Positions 13,501 through 28,500 of a DNA stretch of 64,000 nt are shown here, one piece after another. The notes beneath the pieces are model-generated. The model saw only the letters and a list, made by a program, of their open reading frames with translations. It did not search any database and was not told where the DNA came from. The position numbers and the translations under genes are program-made. The DNA lies in assembly GCF_037975245.1 (NCBI RefSeq), contig NC_092565.1, forward strand, positions 3,836,499-3,900,498. The letters are read 5' to 3'. Position 1 is the stretch's first letter; each line of letters begins with the position of its first letter. This stretch comes from Apostichopus japonicus. Lineage: Eukaryota; Echinodermata; Holothuroidea; Aspidochirotida; Stichopodidae.

Positions 13501-16500
13501 GTGTCTCAGATCAAAATGAACCAATCTTTTGAAATAGCGCTTTACCCACGAAACCTAATGCTGCAGAACTATAAATGCTAGGACTTATAGAGTAATTCAC
13601 GGTGGACATCATCACCACTGGTTGTCAAGACTTTCTCTGTATTAAAGTCTTTACATATTTCCATAATAAGAAAACAAATAGACAAGTATCCTGGTATTAC
13701 CCTGGCTGTTGCTGACTGTTACTACGATCACATAAATTATAATCATGAGGTCCAGTTTTCAACCTTTTCCCCAAAAACTATGCTGCAAATTAAAAGTTAG
13801 GATGTACATCATGCTATGAGAGACAGGGTTTGTTTTGTATTAAACACACCGAATGAACCATTAGATTTTGAGGTTACACAATGGTTTTTCACATACTTTG
13901 GATTTCCAGCGCTTCACATTACTGACAGCAGTTTTGCATAGCTTTGACCTGTGTGCAATAGGCCTAAACTATACCGCATGTATCAATGAATCGGCTGTGT
14001 GAGAAATGAGTAGCACAGATTGGTGAGGCAAATGCCTCTGCTTGCAGCATGTTTTCTATAAAATAAATCCTTTAGATGAAATACAAATGGCAAAATACCT
14101 AAAATTACAGTACTGGTGTGGCGCACATCTGGATTGCAATTTCCTGTGCCACTCATGTGACAGAAAGGAATATTTTACTCTCAGCCACAATCCAATAAAA
14201 TTGTGAATTCACACACTACTACAGTTCAAAACATTAAACAGTGCCACCAGGTCAAAACATATACCTCACATATACCAGGGAATAAGTTAATGCTTAAAAG
14301 TTTGCGATGCAGTTTTGAAGACTGAAATTTGTCTCGACTATTTCTATGGTTCCTTTGTGGAAAGAAACCCCTGATATAGATGTGAACTTGAATAGCAATT
14401 TGACCATTTTGTGTATGTTGTACTGGAGCAAGTATATCAGTATACGTCATTTGAATGTGAACGGTTGGTCTGTTTGCACAGAGACAGCATACAGTTTTCT
14501 TTTTGTATCAAGTTTACATTTGGCAAATTGCATTGTGAAGCCGCCAATATTTGCGTAAAAAGCACTTCTTTAGTGATAATTTGGTTGTTGGTTCATAACA
14601 GTACCTACAAAGACTTTACAAGAATAGCCCAGAGGGATTTGAAAATTGAAAGTACACATCCACATTTCACCAAAGCGTATACATATTTTATGGACATGTT
14701 CAGAGAAAATGACAACTAGTTAAACAGTACAAACATGATTGGTTATATGTGACATCACAGTTGTTACTTTTTCCGGACAGCCCAAATTCTATGTAGGGCC
14801 TCTTTCTTTGGGTCCTGTTTCCAAAAAAATGTGGTGGCTATATGGCCATAGAGTGAATTTGTGATGTCATAACCATGTATCCTTTCAAATGTTGAGGAGG
14901 TGAGAATAATATTTTCTAATGTCTTGTCCTGTCTTAGCCTGTAATTCATATAGGTAGAGCATTTGGTGAAATGTTGGTTTACATTTTATTGGGTTATTTG
15001 TGATACACATCAAAATACCCCTGGACAATTCTCTTAAACGATCAAAATAGGTTATTTGTATGTAAGTTTGTGTCACAATGAGACCTGAAAAAGACCTTAA
15101 CTCGGGATCTTCACTGGGATGAAAATAGCTCACTTCCCATGCCCCCTCCATAGCACATGAAGCTATGCTAGACTTTGGAATTTTCACATTGTAATGTAGA
15201 ACTAGGAAGGCAAGAAGAGATTTTTCTGGAGAAAATGTCACATAGATCTACATAATATTAAAATTTAATTTTGTGCCTTAGGTCAAACCCTTTATATGGA
15301 ACATTGTGGTAAAATGAAGCTTGGCTCAGAACATGACTTTCTTAAATGGCTTAAAATAACGCAACTTCACCAGAAATAATTCCAATGTGAACGAGGATAG
15401 CATGCACTGTGCTGCTATTTCTGAAGAAGAAAAAAAAACTTAGTTCCTTCAAAACTGTCTAGTCTAAATTCTGCAGTTTTGGGGTACCTGTAACATGTAA
15501 ACTGTAATGTTGGTAATCTGTCAATAACATACTTAGGCTATATGTCCACCTAGAAACTTGAAGCGGCAGTTTCCTTGAATTCTGTTGGCACGCTTTTGTA
15601 ACTGGTTCTAAAAATAAGACCAAAGAGGAAACCTTGATTATTGATTTCATCATCAATGTGTATGGTAATACCTTCATTGAGATTTTAGTGACCAAACATT
15701 GTTTGGGTCTGTTCAAGTGCATTCTTTGTTTGGGTATCATGGCAGAGTTATCATGCATAGTTCTTGTGCACCTTATAATCACAGTTGGGCATACATTTTG
15801 GGGTAAATCTGATACAAAAATGCATTTCCATGAACAAAAGGACATGCTTCCTTTCATATATCCTGCACAAAGGAGAACATCTCCTATGGATATTAACCTA
15901 GCAAAGGTATTGTTAATTAGGGTGTCTCGTGACAATATTAGGAGATCTATTATATCTATGACACCATTATGCAGTTCTGCAGTTTGTAGTAACCCTAGTC
16001 ACCTAGGCTGAAATCCATGTGTGTTTGTGTGTGTGTATATGTCAGTGTACAGATGTTAAGTGGCTTATACACAAATACATGTATATGTACTGACACAATA
16101 GAAGTCTTGCAGTTTGACCTGTATTGGATTATGGAGGGAAATTTTGTAAGGCACCTGGTGTTTGAATATTGTGTTCAGGTCCAGAGTTGACTGTTATTAG
16201 TGTGCATTACCTGTGGAGGTCTCTGAGAAAAGATGTTCTTTACTTTTGCCAGAAGTTTCAATCCAGATTACATCAAATGTGGAGTTATTTTCAGGGATGA
16301 CTTTTTAGGTGGTTAAATTCACACTCACTTGATACCTTGTGAGATATGGCTGCTTTTATGTTTAGGGCAATAAATTTGACCAATTGTAATTTGACTAGGC
16401 TAAGGCTAGGCCTAGGCTAGGCCAATGTCTAGTTCAGGGATAGGGCTAGCCGATACTGCAAAGTAGATGTCATGTTGCCCTTTAACTTTTATCAATGCTC

Positions 16501-19500
16501 ATTTAGTATATGAAAGGTACTAAAGATGTTATGACTGGTACTAACAACGGTATTGTAGACTAGTCTAGTATTTGTGTTACTTGTTCATGCTGTTTTTGAC
16601 CTAGGCCTAGCCTAGTGCATTCCCTGCAATATAGGGATGCCTAGAGCCTGTTCTTGTATTGTGAGTCTCAGTGACATACCAGAATTTTTAACTTATTGTG
16701 GGTTTTTGTGACAAAAATGTTCTACTTCCATAGTCTATAAATTATCCTGTTTACATACTTCATGGTCAACTGCCAAAGGCAAAGTTTAAGAATATATGAC
16801 TAATGTCAAATGAGCCTTTTAATGGTAAATGTTCCTGTGGACATCTTTCACCCTATTTCTTTATCCTTATCCTTCTTTTCTTCTTTCTTAATTTTGAGGA
16901 AGGATATATAACTTAGTCATATCTGAACACATTTATACATTTAATTACTATCTGAGACATCAAGCAATATTCCTCTTCCCTGAATCACTTGCATGATGAA
17001 GGTTTTAGTGTTCCCCAATCTTGCACCGAATTTAAACATTCCTGCATCTCGGAGTTCAGTTTTGTAGTCCAGTGAATTTTACAAATTGTGCTTACAATTT
17101 ATATTGCAACCTCTCAAGTGTGCCTATATATTATGAAATACAACTACTTAAATAAAATTACTAATCCCATCAAAGTTTATCCAATGGGGGATCAGTGATA
17201 GAGCAGTCAAGAGCTGAAACATTCTCGAATGCAAAATTGAATGAAATTTCAAATTTATGTCTGTGAAGTCACCGATACAGCGGTAGACACTGCTATCTGC
17301 AAATGCCATGTTTCACGTTCCTCTCTCCGTATTTAAGAGGTCAACGCCCACTCAAAAAGACGATCCTTGTCCCAACCAGCATCCCCAGTCAAGAAATTTG
17401 CATGTACTGTAATCGTCTGTTTTGAGTGTTGTGTTGCTTACAACCTTGGAAGTCTAGTTTATCAAATTCTGATATTAAAAAAAAAAACTTTTTTCAAAAA
17501 ATTAAAATGAAAAATCCAGCAGGATTCTCACATAAGATAGGGAGGGAAAGGGCATTTCTGGGGAATTCTGGATGTATAGTAGCCCTACTTCAAGAAATTT
17601 TACACTTTCTCCCCCTCCCCCCCCCCCACCTTCCCCTTCACACACACATACACCTGCATCATTTGGCTCTTGGGAATTGAGGAGGGACATATGAGCCATT
17701 TCTAAATGAGAATATACTTTTTACAATGTTTATTTGGTCAGGTAGTTTGACGAACAGAGATGCAAGTATATCGTGTCTTTGTGTCATTAAAGAAAAAAAA
17801 TTGTTTGATTTTCCCTCAGGTGATATCGATGACAAGAGCTCTGTGGTTTCCAGCGGGACAAATGGAGGAAGAGAAAAGAACGGTATTACAAAGAAAGACC
17901 ATGTATGTCAGGTAAAGAAACTCAAAACCATAATTATTAAATTCAGTTATAAAGAAATCTTACAAACCAGACCTGGATAAAAAAAAAACCACCAAAATTG
18001 CATTAGACATATAAAAGAATTAAGTTTTGACGGGGACTAGGACATTTTTTTCGGGGGGGGGGGGGAACTAGGACCTAATAATTGGCTCTAGCTGCTGTTT
18101 CAATTATTGGTTGCAAGTCTCTTCTGTTTTTGTTTTCCCGGGAGGATAGCAATCATTTTTCCGGCAACGCAATAGGCTTTGCACAATGGTGAAATTGCCT
18201 AGACAAGTGCAAAGATGTACAGCAACTGTTTTACACAGGGAACCATAGTACTCTATAAGAGATCAAACTCGGAACCTTCAAAACTGGTACACGAAAGTTG
18301 GTCACTAAATTATGCCCTGGGTAGGTGACAGGGATGAGCCTGGGAAGAGGTGCAGGAGGGTGGGTGGGGGGAAGAAGAGATGGGAATTTGTTTGTGCATT
18401 TCAAGTTAGATACTTTCTTAACAGCATTCCATTGTATGGTGGTAGAGGTGATAAAATCGTTGGATGAAACAAAAGTCCAAACAGCTTTGTTTCCTCAAGC
18501 CACGTGGAAACGTGATGATATTGTCTTCTAAGATAAATGAAGATTTAACAGGTCACCACTTCTGATTTATGTTGCAGGTCTGTGAGAGCTGTACAGGTGG
18601 AGAACTCTTGCTCTGTGAGGGTGGTTGCCATGGAGCCTTCCATTTCGACTGCATAGGAGTTCAGAAGCCACCGACAGGGGCTTTTAAGTGCGATGAGTGT
18701 ATATCAGGTAATTCTCACTAAATCCTCCTGTTTTGCTGATATATCTAAATCCTCCGCTGCCCTGTGCATGCTTTGCTGCTTTCTCATTGAAATTTGAGTC
18801 GTGCAAAAAATTGCACAAGTGTCAACAACTGATTAATGCTCATCTTATCTGACATAAAGAAAAAACGTGCATTTCCAAGTAGTGACACAGTCTAGGAGAA
18901 TCCACTGGCAAATTAGACTACTTCCTTTTCTTCCCCCACCCCTCCAACCCCCTCCCATCCCAGCCACAAGCAAAGAAAAGTTGAAATGTTGAATATTTCA
19001 GTTTACTTTAAGTGTCACTGTTTGCTCATAACTTCTTATTTCATATGTTTGTTGTTATTAGCATGATACACCTGATATTCCATTCTAGAGCAAGCCACTC
19101 GGGCTATAATCAATGGCTATGTTTAATAAAATAAATAGACACTTTTCACTTTGGATTGTCAAATTTACTGTTTTCTGTCTCCGTGTGGCATTTTTTCTCG
19201 ACATATGGTGAAAATATATTCATTTACATTATTTCTTACATTTCAAAGGAAACTTCTCCTGTTTCATCTGCCGTGAGAGCTCCGAGGATCTGAAACGCTG
19301 CTCTGTGGTCCTCTGTGGGAAGCGGTACCACGAAAGCTGTCTAGGGAAATACCCCCAGCGTAAACTAGAACATAAAACTTTCCACTGTCCTCTTCACTTT
19401 TGTCATTCCTGTAATGCGGAGAATCCAAAGGGGAACAAAGCTACCAAAGGTTAGTAAAAACTCGAGAAGAGAAATACAGCAGTGAAAGACTTGAAATGTT

Positions 19501-22500
19501 TTATTGGTTGCATGGCATTTTGTCCCCAGACTGCACCGGGCGTTGATCAAAACACGATTGCAAATGACGAAAATAAGACAGGCTCCCTTATATTGTTGCG
19601 ATATGAAGGCTAAATATCTAGTAGTTGATGATGAATACATATGATTCTTGAAATTTTGGTTGCCCAGATGCATTTTCATGTAATTATCAGTCACATATGA
19701 AAGAAATGTTCACAAATGTTTTTGGAACAAAAATTCCCCCCCAAAAATGTCTTATATTTTTTTCTTCATTATTTATTCACATGAAACGAGAGTGATTCAG
19801 TCATTGTTATATCACTCAAGGTATAAGGGAGTTCTTTGTCAGTGGTAGAGCTTATGCATTGAAAAAACCAAAACTCCTAAATAGCGAGGGTACCTCACGC
19901 AGATAGAAGATGTTTACAAATAACAATAGATCTGGTTGTACGTTTCCAACATTTTCAGGCAATTATCCTATGTTCCCATATGGCATCACAATTCATCTTT
20001 CTTCTTCTTTTTTCCCCTGGAATGGAACTCTGAGAGTTTGAAATCATTAAAGAGGTTATGAAATGGAAAAATTTTACTTTATCATCGTATTCTGTACACT
20101 TGTAGCTTTCCAATGATACCCAATTTGTGTCAAACGAAGCTTGCATCCTGGAGGAATAAACGATCAAAAATTCGAGGGTAATAAAAACTTTCTAAAATTT
20201 GTTGTATTTACGGTACTGCCGCGTGACGTCAGTCGAGGAACTCAGCTCACTTCTGAGACGCTATGTTTACATTCTTAAATGTCTGAGGACACATAACATT
20301 ACACTGTTGCAGTGCTCCCTAGTAATTGAGATTTGGTGTTTATAATCCAAATTTATCGTATTTTACGTAAATTTATCTCGTAACTGTTAAATATGCCGAG
20401 CCGTTATATGGTATCAGGTTGCTCCACCACAAGTAAAGACGGATTTCTACTGCAAGTGTTTCCAAAAGATGACAGAAATCGAAGAATTTGAACACGACTC
20501 GTTCAAAACACTACACATACACAACGTTACGAGTGCCTGTAGGCCTATACTGTTGCCAAATTACTTGTTTTGACCATACCCTATGCCTCCTTGATGCAGC
20601 AAATGACGATTTTTTTTTGGTTACCTAATATTTTGCACAAAACTTAAAGCCAGTTGGTTTAAGAACAATCAATACTAGATCTGCAAGTTTTCTTTACGGT
20701 AAACCTGGCGTTGTGTTGTGATTTTACTTAACAGTTGGATGATACAATTACACGGGCTAGCCTGCTATACAACGTCTATTAGTTACAGTAGGTCTAGACC
20801 CCATGTTACCACTACTAGTACTATAGGGATGCACTGCACTGTGCAGAATGTCACATTTTCCTTGCACTGTAAGTAACAAAATTCTAGAAGCTTCGCTACG
20901 AAGTTAAGTAGCAGGATCATCGACATTCAAGATAATTTAAATCATATGATGGTCTTAATAACGGTGGTTTTGTTTATGCTCAACCGACCAGTTTCGATCG
21001 GCAGCGACGCATCTCGGCCATTGGGATCGTTTTACAATTCTTCTGCAAGGGGCTCAATTGATAGGGAAAATCACCGATATCTTCATCACCCTCGAAAACT
21101 ATTTCTTCCTCAAGAAAATAATTTTCGTCAAAGCTTACGAATGTCCTGAGAGGTGAAGTCCTATTTCCTCGGAATCGGAAGATTCGGGAGAAGACATTTT
21201 CAATTGATGTGAAGAGTGTTGTGGTTACATGTAGAAAACTGTATAACGCAGTATCGGTAAACAGCTGGGAGTCGGCTTTGGCTGAAATGGTTTTTTTTTA
21301 TGACGTCAGATGAAATGCGGTGGGCAGCTTTGATTCTTTTTTTACGAGTGGCAGCTCGAGAGGTCTCTAGGGAATACTTTGACAGCAAATTTCTAGCGTT
21401 TGAAGCCGTATTTATGGAGAGTTGTGCATGGGTGGTGTTGTAGTAATGTAGATAAACCATTCCAAGACATGAAAATTTTCCATTTCATAACCTCTTTAAT
21501 CCAGATGTAGTAGTCACATTGTCTGAATAGTTTGTTGTTTTCACTGTCTCCATTTATCACAAAGTGGAGAGTCTTCCCCTATGGTCACTTTGTAAAGATA
21601 TTTTGATTTGCTCGACAGGTCGATTGATGAGGTGTATCAGGTGTCCTACCGCCTACCACTGTGGCGATGGATGCGTGGCTGCAGGGAGCATGCAGCTAAG
21701 TTCAACTACCATCGTCTGTAGCAAACATTTCAAACCAATAAAGAGTATGAAACACCACTCTCATGTTAGTGTCAGTTGGTGCTTTATCTGTTCCACAGGT
21801 GAGTTGCCAGATTTTGTTGATGAATATCATCCCTTGAGGCAGTGAGTCTGGCCTTTCCCCTCCTCCTCCCCTACCCATACCACTACCCCCCCCCCCCCCC
21901 ACACACACACACACAGACGTTGTGGAGCTCCCATTTAGACAGCTCAGATGTAGGACAATTGCTTAGGGGTTGTCTGAGTGTTTAAGTTTGAGCATAAGTG
22001 AAGCTTTAATTTCTAGCATATTTGGGGCCAACATTGTTGACCGTTATTGTAAAGCAGCATTTCACTACTTTGGTGCAGATCACTACATACTTACATAGGG
22101 CAGCCTGTCAGAACTGGTCAAATAATTATATTAACGGATGTCTAGTCTCATACCGAAATCAGTAGGTACACATGCCAGTGGATTTTTGCCCTTTGCTGAC
22201 AATAGAGCAAAAAGGCACTGGCAATTTTCTGCCAGTAAACATTACAAACCTTAACAAGGTAAATTGGTCAGCAATCGTCTTTCCATGCCAAATGTTTGGA
22301 CCCTGGATTGCTGCTTATAATCAGCAGATATTATTGGGCTGCTCTCAATATTGATGCAGGTTATACAGATGTGTCATACAGATGTATGTTGTAATTTTCG
22401 GAAACTATCAGTGAGAACTTGAGTTTTTTAGCCTTCACTGGCATTTTCTAGCAAGCTGCTATAAATTGTGAAATTTTGAAGTGCAGTAAACTATAACAGT

Positions 22501-25500
22501 ACTGTCTGCTATCATGGTGTAACTGGTGGTATGGAATGCTGCCACAATCCCAAACTGGCAAGCAATGGTCAAGCCTCTCTCAATTTTTTGCTCTTTGCTT
22601 ATCAACATTTTATGTCATCTTTTTTGTCTCAGGTGGTAACTTGATCTGCTGCGATAATTGCCCCGCTGCTTTCCACCCCAAGTGCATGAACTATGACACC
22701 ATACCGGAGGGTTCCTGGTACTGCAAGGACTGTAAGACCGGTAGACGCCCAAAATATGGTGACATCATCTGGGTCAAGATTGGCAACTACAGGTAAGCTC
22801 ATCTTATCAATTCTGTTGCAGCGACATTTTAACGTCAACAGGTATTTCTCACTTTAACAGTTCTTCTTCACCCTTGGTTTTCACATCTGTTTTTTGTTTA
22901 GTTTTTATGGTGGAAATTCTAATATCAATTTCTTGAGTGATTGTCATAGATGTAGAATTTGTTGTCATCAGAGCTTTGTGTTAAATCTGTCATGGCAAAT
23001 ATTTTTATGGTCTCCCATCAGTTAAAGATCACCAGATTTCTATTTGTACCACCAAAATCAGCTCCGATGGATGAGAAGTTGTTCACATCAAATCCAGTTT
23101 GCATTGAAATTGGGTTTTGTAACATGTTTAATTGGTATCGCACCTAAGGCTGTTACTCTTCACCAAACCCTACATTTCTCTCCTACAATTTTCTCCGTCG
23201 TTGTGGTCGTTAACAACGGCCTCCATTTTCATTTTGTCTCTTTGGCAGATGGTGGCCCGGCGAAGTGTGCAATCCAAAGAATGTACCTCACAATATACAA
23301 GATAAAGACCATCAAGTCGGGGAATTTCCGGTCTTATTCTTTGGCTCACACGATTATTACTGGATGCACCAGGGGAGGGTGTTTCTCTTTCAGGAGGGGG
23401 ACAAGGGGAGCAAAGACAAAACCACCAAAGGGATTGCTCAGGTCTTCAAAGCAGGTTAGTTTAAGTTTACATCCGTACAGGGTAGTTACATCAGTTAATT
23501 GTACTAAGTGTATATATGTCATTCTCATAACTTAGGCGGACAATAGGGACATCAATAAATTTATTTTGGGGAAAAAGGGGGAGGGGGGTTGAAGTACTTT
23601 AATTTTTAATGGATGGATGGATATATTTAGTGGATTTCTAGTTGAGAGATCAGTTGCTTTCCAGTTGGTAGGTGTCAGGGGCTAATCACATTGGTCAGAT
23701 ATTTCAGCTTTATTTCAAGATACCATGCAATAGATTCGTTTGAAATTTATGTGAAACTAATCAATGTTGCCATGAAGAAAACAAAAATTTCAAACTTCAA
23801 AATGAATTAAAATATTGTGATTGGATCGTGCGATTGTTTCAAGCTGTTGGACTTGTTCCGGTGTTGATTCTCACCATTTTAAAACAGCTAATAAAAAGCA
23901 ATGCACGTCGAGCCAAATGAACCAGGTCGGTATTTGTTCAATATTTTATTTTTGTAAAAAGAAATATTGGATATCAAATAGTTTAAATTCTCCTGTAAAG
24001 CATATGAGGCACATGCTTTGGTGTAGTGTGTTTTTTCATTTTTCAGGCTGTCTTCGATAAACATTTTTCGTCGGTGAACACCCCTTGTATCTTTCAGCTC
24101 TTCAGGAAGCGTCGGAAAATTTCAGAGCACAACAAGTGCTACGAGAACTGAAGGAGGCCAAAGAACAGGAGAATAACAGCAAGAAACCAACAGGATTTAA
24201 ATCTATTAAGGTACATCTTGAATTGGTGGTGCATGTTACAACTGGTTGACATTGTTCAAGCTCATAAGCAGATCAAAGTTTATATGAAATGACATTCTAA
24301 ATTTGAGTTAAAAAAATGTTGAATACGAAGCCAACTGTGTAAGTTGTAATCCATAAGCCCTTGCGGGATTCTCCCACATTTGTGGTCGCTTAAGCGTCGT
24401 AAAAATTAACTGCTGATATTATTATTCTTATCATCCCCTCCCTTGCCACACTTGTTACAACAAATCCTCCCCCCCCCATGTGTTTACTCTTACCCCTCAA
24501 AAAAAATGAAGCATGAAATGAGTTTGAGAACAGATTGCATAAAGTGATTGGGAATAAGTAGAAACTAAGTCGAAGCTAGGCAGAATGCTAATTTCATTTC
24601 TTGAAACTTGTACATGCACAATATCTTATTTGGCACATCATCCCAATACTGTGTTGTACATGGCTCTGATATTGAAATGTATTCTAAAATGTACAGTTGA
24701 AACACATGGATTGTTTCATGTGAGGCTACAGCCTACCAAATGAATTGTCTACAGTACTTACCTAAATCTTTATGACAAGGTCTATTTTCAAGGAACCTTT
24801 TAAAATAATTCCATGTGAGTATTAGATATTCTGATACTTTAAATTTTAGAAAGATTTTGGAAGGAATTTTGGAATTTGGAAAGTGTTGTAACGAATCATG
24901 GCTCAGAGTCACAATGATTCAAAAGTGGAAGTTTTTATTTCTTCTCAGAAATAATACTGACTCAAGCCAAGGATCTGAGTTCAACTTGAAATATTACTGA
25001 ACATTGTTTACAAGTCATGTGACTCCATATAGGACGTTAAAGGATTAGTTCAGGTGTCATACATGTTTATCTTATATGAAAGAAGACAATAAAAGAAACA
25101 CAATGATGAAGAAACTGTTCAAATATCTTATTTCGTTATGGAGATATTCAAGTTTAAAGTTCTATCTGATTGTGTAGAAACTGATGAAATCAGACTAGCT
25201 GTGATGTCACATCCTCACATTTCAGAAAAGTCGTTGTTATTTTATTAAAATGTTTTGTGAGATTTTATGACTTTACAACCAAAAGTTATGTCATGTCATA
25301 TGTCATATTTGTCAAGGGAAGTATCAGAGATTTAACATCTGAAGAATTTTTGATTATATTTTTTTAGATTTGTGAAAAAAATGTAATAAATTTTTATTGA
25401 AATATATTCACACATGTTAAGAAAGTGAGGATGTGACATCACACCCTAACAGTTAGTCTTTCTACACCAATCATTTTCAAAGAGATTTTTATATCTTCAA

Positions 25501-28500
25501 AGCGTGATATCACCTAAACAGAGCATACTATCATGGTAGTTTCTTCACTGTTCTGTTTTTTGAGCTCTTTCATACAAGATAGTCATGTCAGACACCTGAA
25601 CCAATCCTTTAACGAACGATTACAGATATAATTAAAAACTTGCTGTAGAAGTAGTGGACATGAATTTTAATGCCCAGGGTTTGATCAGAATGTCTTTTTT
25701 TCTGTCTTCCCTTGTCTTTTCAGTCGAACAAACCTGTAGGTAAAGTTCAGATGCCAGTCTTTGACATTTCGTCTTGCCCGTCCTGTGATTGTAAAGCCAG
25801 CATGGACCATCCGTGCCGATCAGATACGGAATGTTTCAACAGACTCGTCATGGTCGAATGCCACCCCCAGGTAAGAGAGCCCACCCCACCAAACCCTCGA
25901 CTTTGTTCCGACTGTAAGGTTCACGTCAGCCACGAGGTGCACTTTGGGTCTTTTGGAAAGGGGGGACGACAAAAAAAAATATCAGGATAGACGATAGCGA
26001 AGACGATTTTACCAGTAATGTTGTCCACATTGTGTCGGGATGTTTCATCTGTGATTTCCCTCTTCTCACACTTTCAATTGGTGGATATTAGTTTCAGGAT
26101 ATATTATATATTATTATAGTTTCTCTTGGTCAGATATGCCATTGAAACCCTCCAGGTTTGTGTAAGTGAAATATGTCTCACAAGAAAATTTCCGAATACA
26201 GGGTAGGAAATTTGGAAGGACTGATTTTAAGGTCATAGTATTACAAATATAATGCTAACAGCAGCTATATTGTCCCTGCCTTTCATTTTCTGTTTGAGTA
26301 TCCTCATTCGGTCCTGTATTAATTTTAATGTCCTGCATTCTCAAAGGTCTGTCCAGCAGGGAACAAATGTGAGAACCAGAGATTTCAGAAGCGTCTGTAC
26401 GCACCCGCTGCTCCCAAGAAGACCAAGGGACGAGGATGGGGATTATATAGCTCTGCAGATATCAAGAAGGTAAAGAAGATTTGGGTCTTCTCTCTGATTT
26501 TTGTGCATATGAATTAAAGACGAGGCCAAATGGAAGTGACTCTACTTATCATAAAGTTATCTTAAGGTTGAGATGATAAATTGATCAGGATATGTGATTG
26601 GATTTGTATGTTTTAATATGTATGTTTGTGTGAATGTATGTTTGCGTGTAGGGTTTTATGGGTGTGTGTATGTATATATGTATTGTTGTGTTTTCGTTGG
26701 CGGGCCTGATTAATGAGACGTCTCAGGATAATTAACAATAATCATTGACAGGATTAAGGTCTGATTCGACTCCCGATTTATTGATATTTTCTCTGCGTCT
26801 GCTTTAGAATATTTGCTTCCCAACAACTCCCAGAACGTGACTCTAGCTGGGAGAACCAGCAAAGGTCCTTCCAGAAAGCTTTGATCTGGGTCTCTTGACC
26901 ACATCACGTGACATACACAATAATGAATAATTATGAATCAATAGCCACATTGAAGATTCACAATCACAACACTGAAGATTATCTTTGATTTTACCGAGAG
27001 GCATTGGAAATCCTCTACACAACAGTATGTCCATAAATGTTTGTTTGCAAAGGCTAGCAAGTCAGACAAAAATGTTGCTTTTAGTAAGGTTAGAAAAGCC
27101 CTCTGTGAAGAGTCCACAGTTTTTACAAACTGAGGTGGAAAATGATAGGACACAGTAGTGAGTTAATTGTCTTTGATTGGCAGTTCTTGCATATTCATGA
27201 TCTGGTTTATGAAATAACTGACAAAATATCTGCCAGACCTGTTGAAGTTATTGAAAATTGTAGAGTTAAGCTCAAATATACTACGAATATTGACAACTGC
27301 AGGTTGTTGGTTATTTTTTTGTTCCGTCCATCTATCAAAATCCGACATTTGCCCTCTCTCTCTCGCAGGGCGACTTTGTCAACGAGTACGTTGGCGAATT
27401 GGTGGACGAGGAGGAGTGTAGACGGAGGATAGAGGAGGCGCACGTCAACAACATCACTGATTTCTACTTCTTGACCATCGACAAGGACAGGATCATCGAC
27501 GCAGGCCCCAAGGGGAACATGTCACGGTTCATGAACCACTCGTGCCAGCCGAACTGTGAGACCCAGAAGTGGACCGTAAACGGTGACACCAGGGTGGGAC
27601 TGTTTGCCCTGGAGGATATACCTGCAGGTGGGTGGTGGTACTAGATCTGGCTTTGAAGAAGAATTGAAATTAATACCGTGTCGCGATTTAAGAACTTTGT
27701 TTGTGGGGCAGACTGTAAAAGATGCTCATTTCAAATTGTTTGCTGTGTAAAAAAAAAAATCAGCAATTTAGGCCCACAGGGACTGTAGGCTTAAAATTTG
27801 AAAGTGAACTGGAACCATAGAAACAACCAGAATAAAGAAAGAAGGAAGTAAAAGCAGGATATAAACAACACTGAGGGGTGTGAATGGGATACATTCTTTC
27901 CAAGTTGGTCATCGTGGCTGTCATTGTCGAGAATAAATAAACCATATTGTGTTGATCGTGACCCGACAGGTCGAATTTACTTTAGTTCTTGTTTACAATA
28001 GTTCAATAGTTCAAATAGTTCAATAGTTCAAAATAGTTCAATAGTTCTTACAATAGTTCTTGAATTTACAATAGTTCTTACAATTATTCTTGACTGTCTG
28101 TCATGCATCAATGAACCACAAATGTGGTAAACTATAGAGCTTCATTCATAGATTCTTCAAGTTGTCGTACACAAATTATTTCCATTCATAATATGGGAGT
28201 GAACTTGAACCCTGCAAAACAAAAGAAGGAATAAAAAAAAGGGAAAACCCAAGAAACAAACAACGTATTTTCCAAGTTAGTCGGCATGGCTGTTATCATC
28301 TTGAATATGTGTTGATTGAAACCCCACGGGTAGAATTTACAATGCTTTTTTATTCTCGACTGTTTTATCATGCGTGTACGTAATCTAACTGTAGTGGACT
28401 GAGCTTCATCCATAGATTCCTTCAAAATGTTATCCACAAATTATTTGCATTTATAATTCTCTGATGAATGGAAACATTTTTGGGGTGATTTCTTAAATTG

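Noticed and set aside
15459-16011. Overlapping 158- and 125-codon open frames on opposite strands
   Set aside because: No recognisable domain, inside an NSD intron, and no splice or start context; chance ORFs or old repeat sequence.
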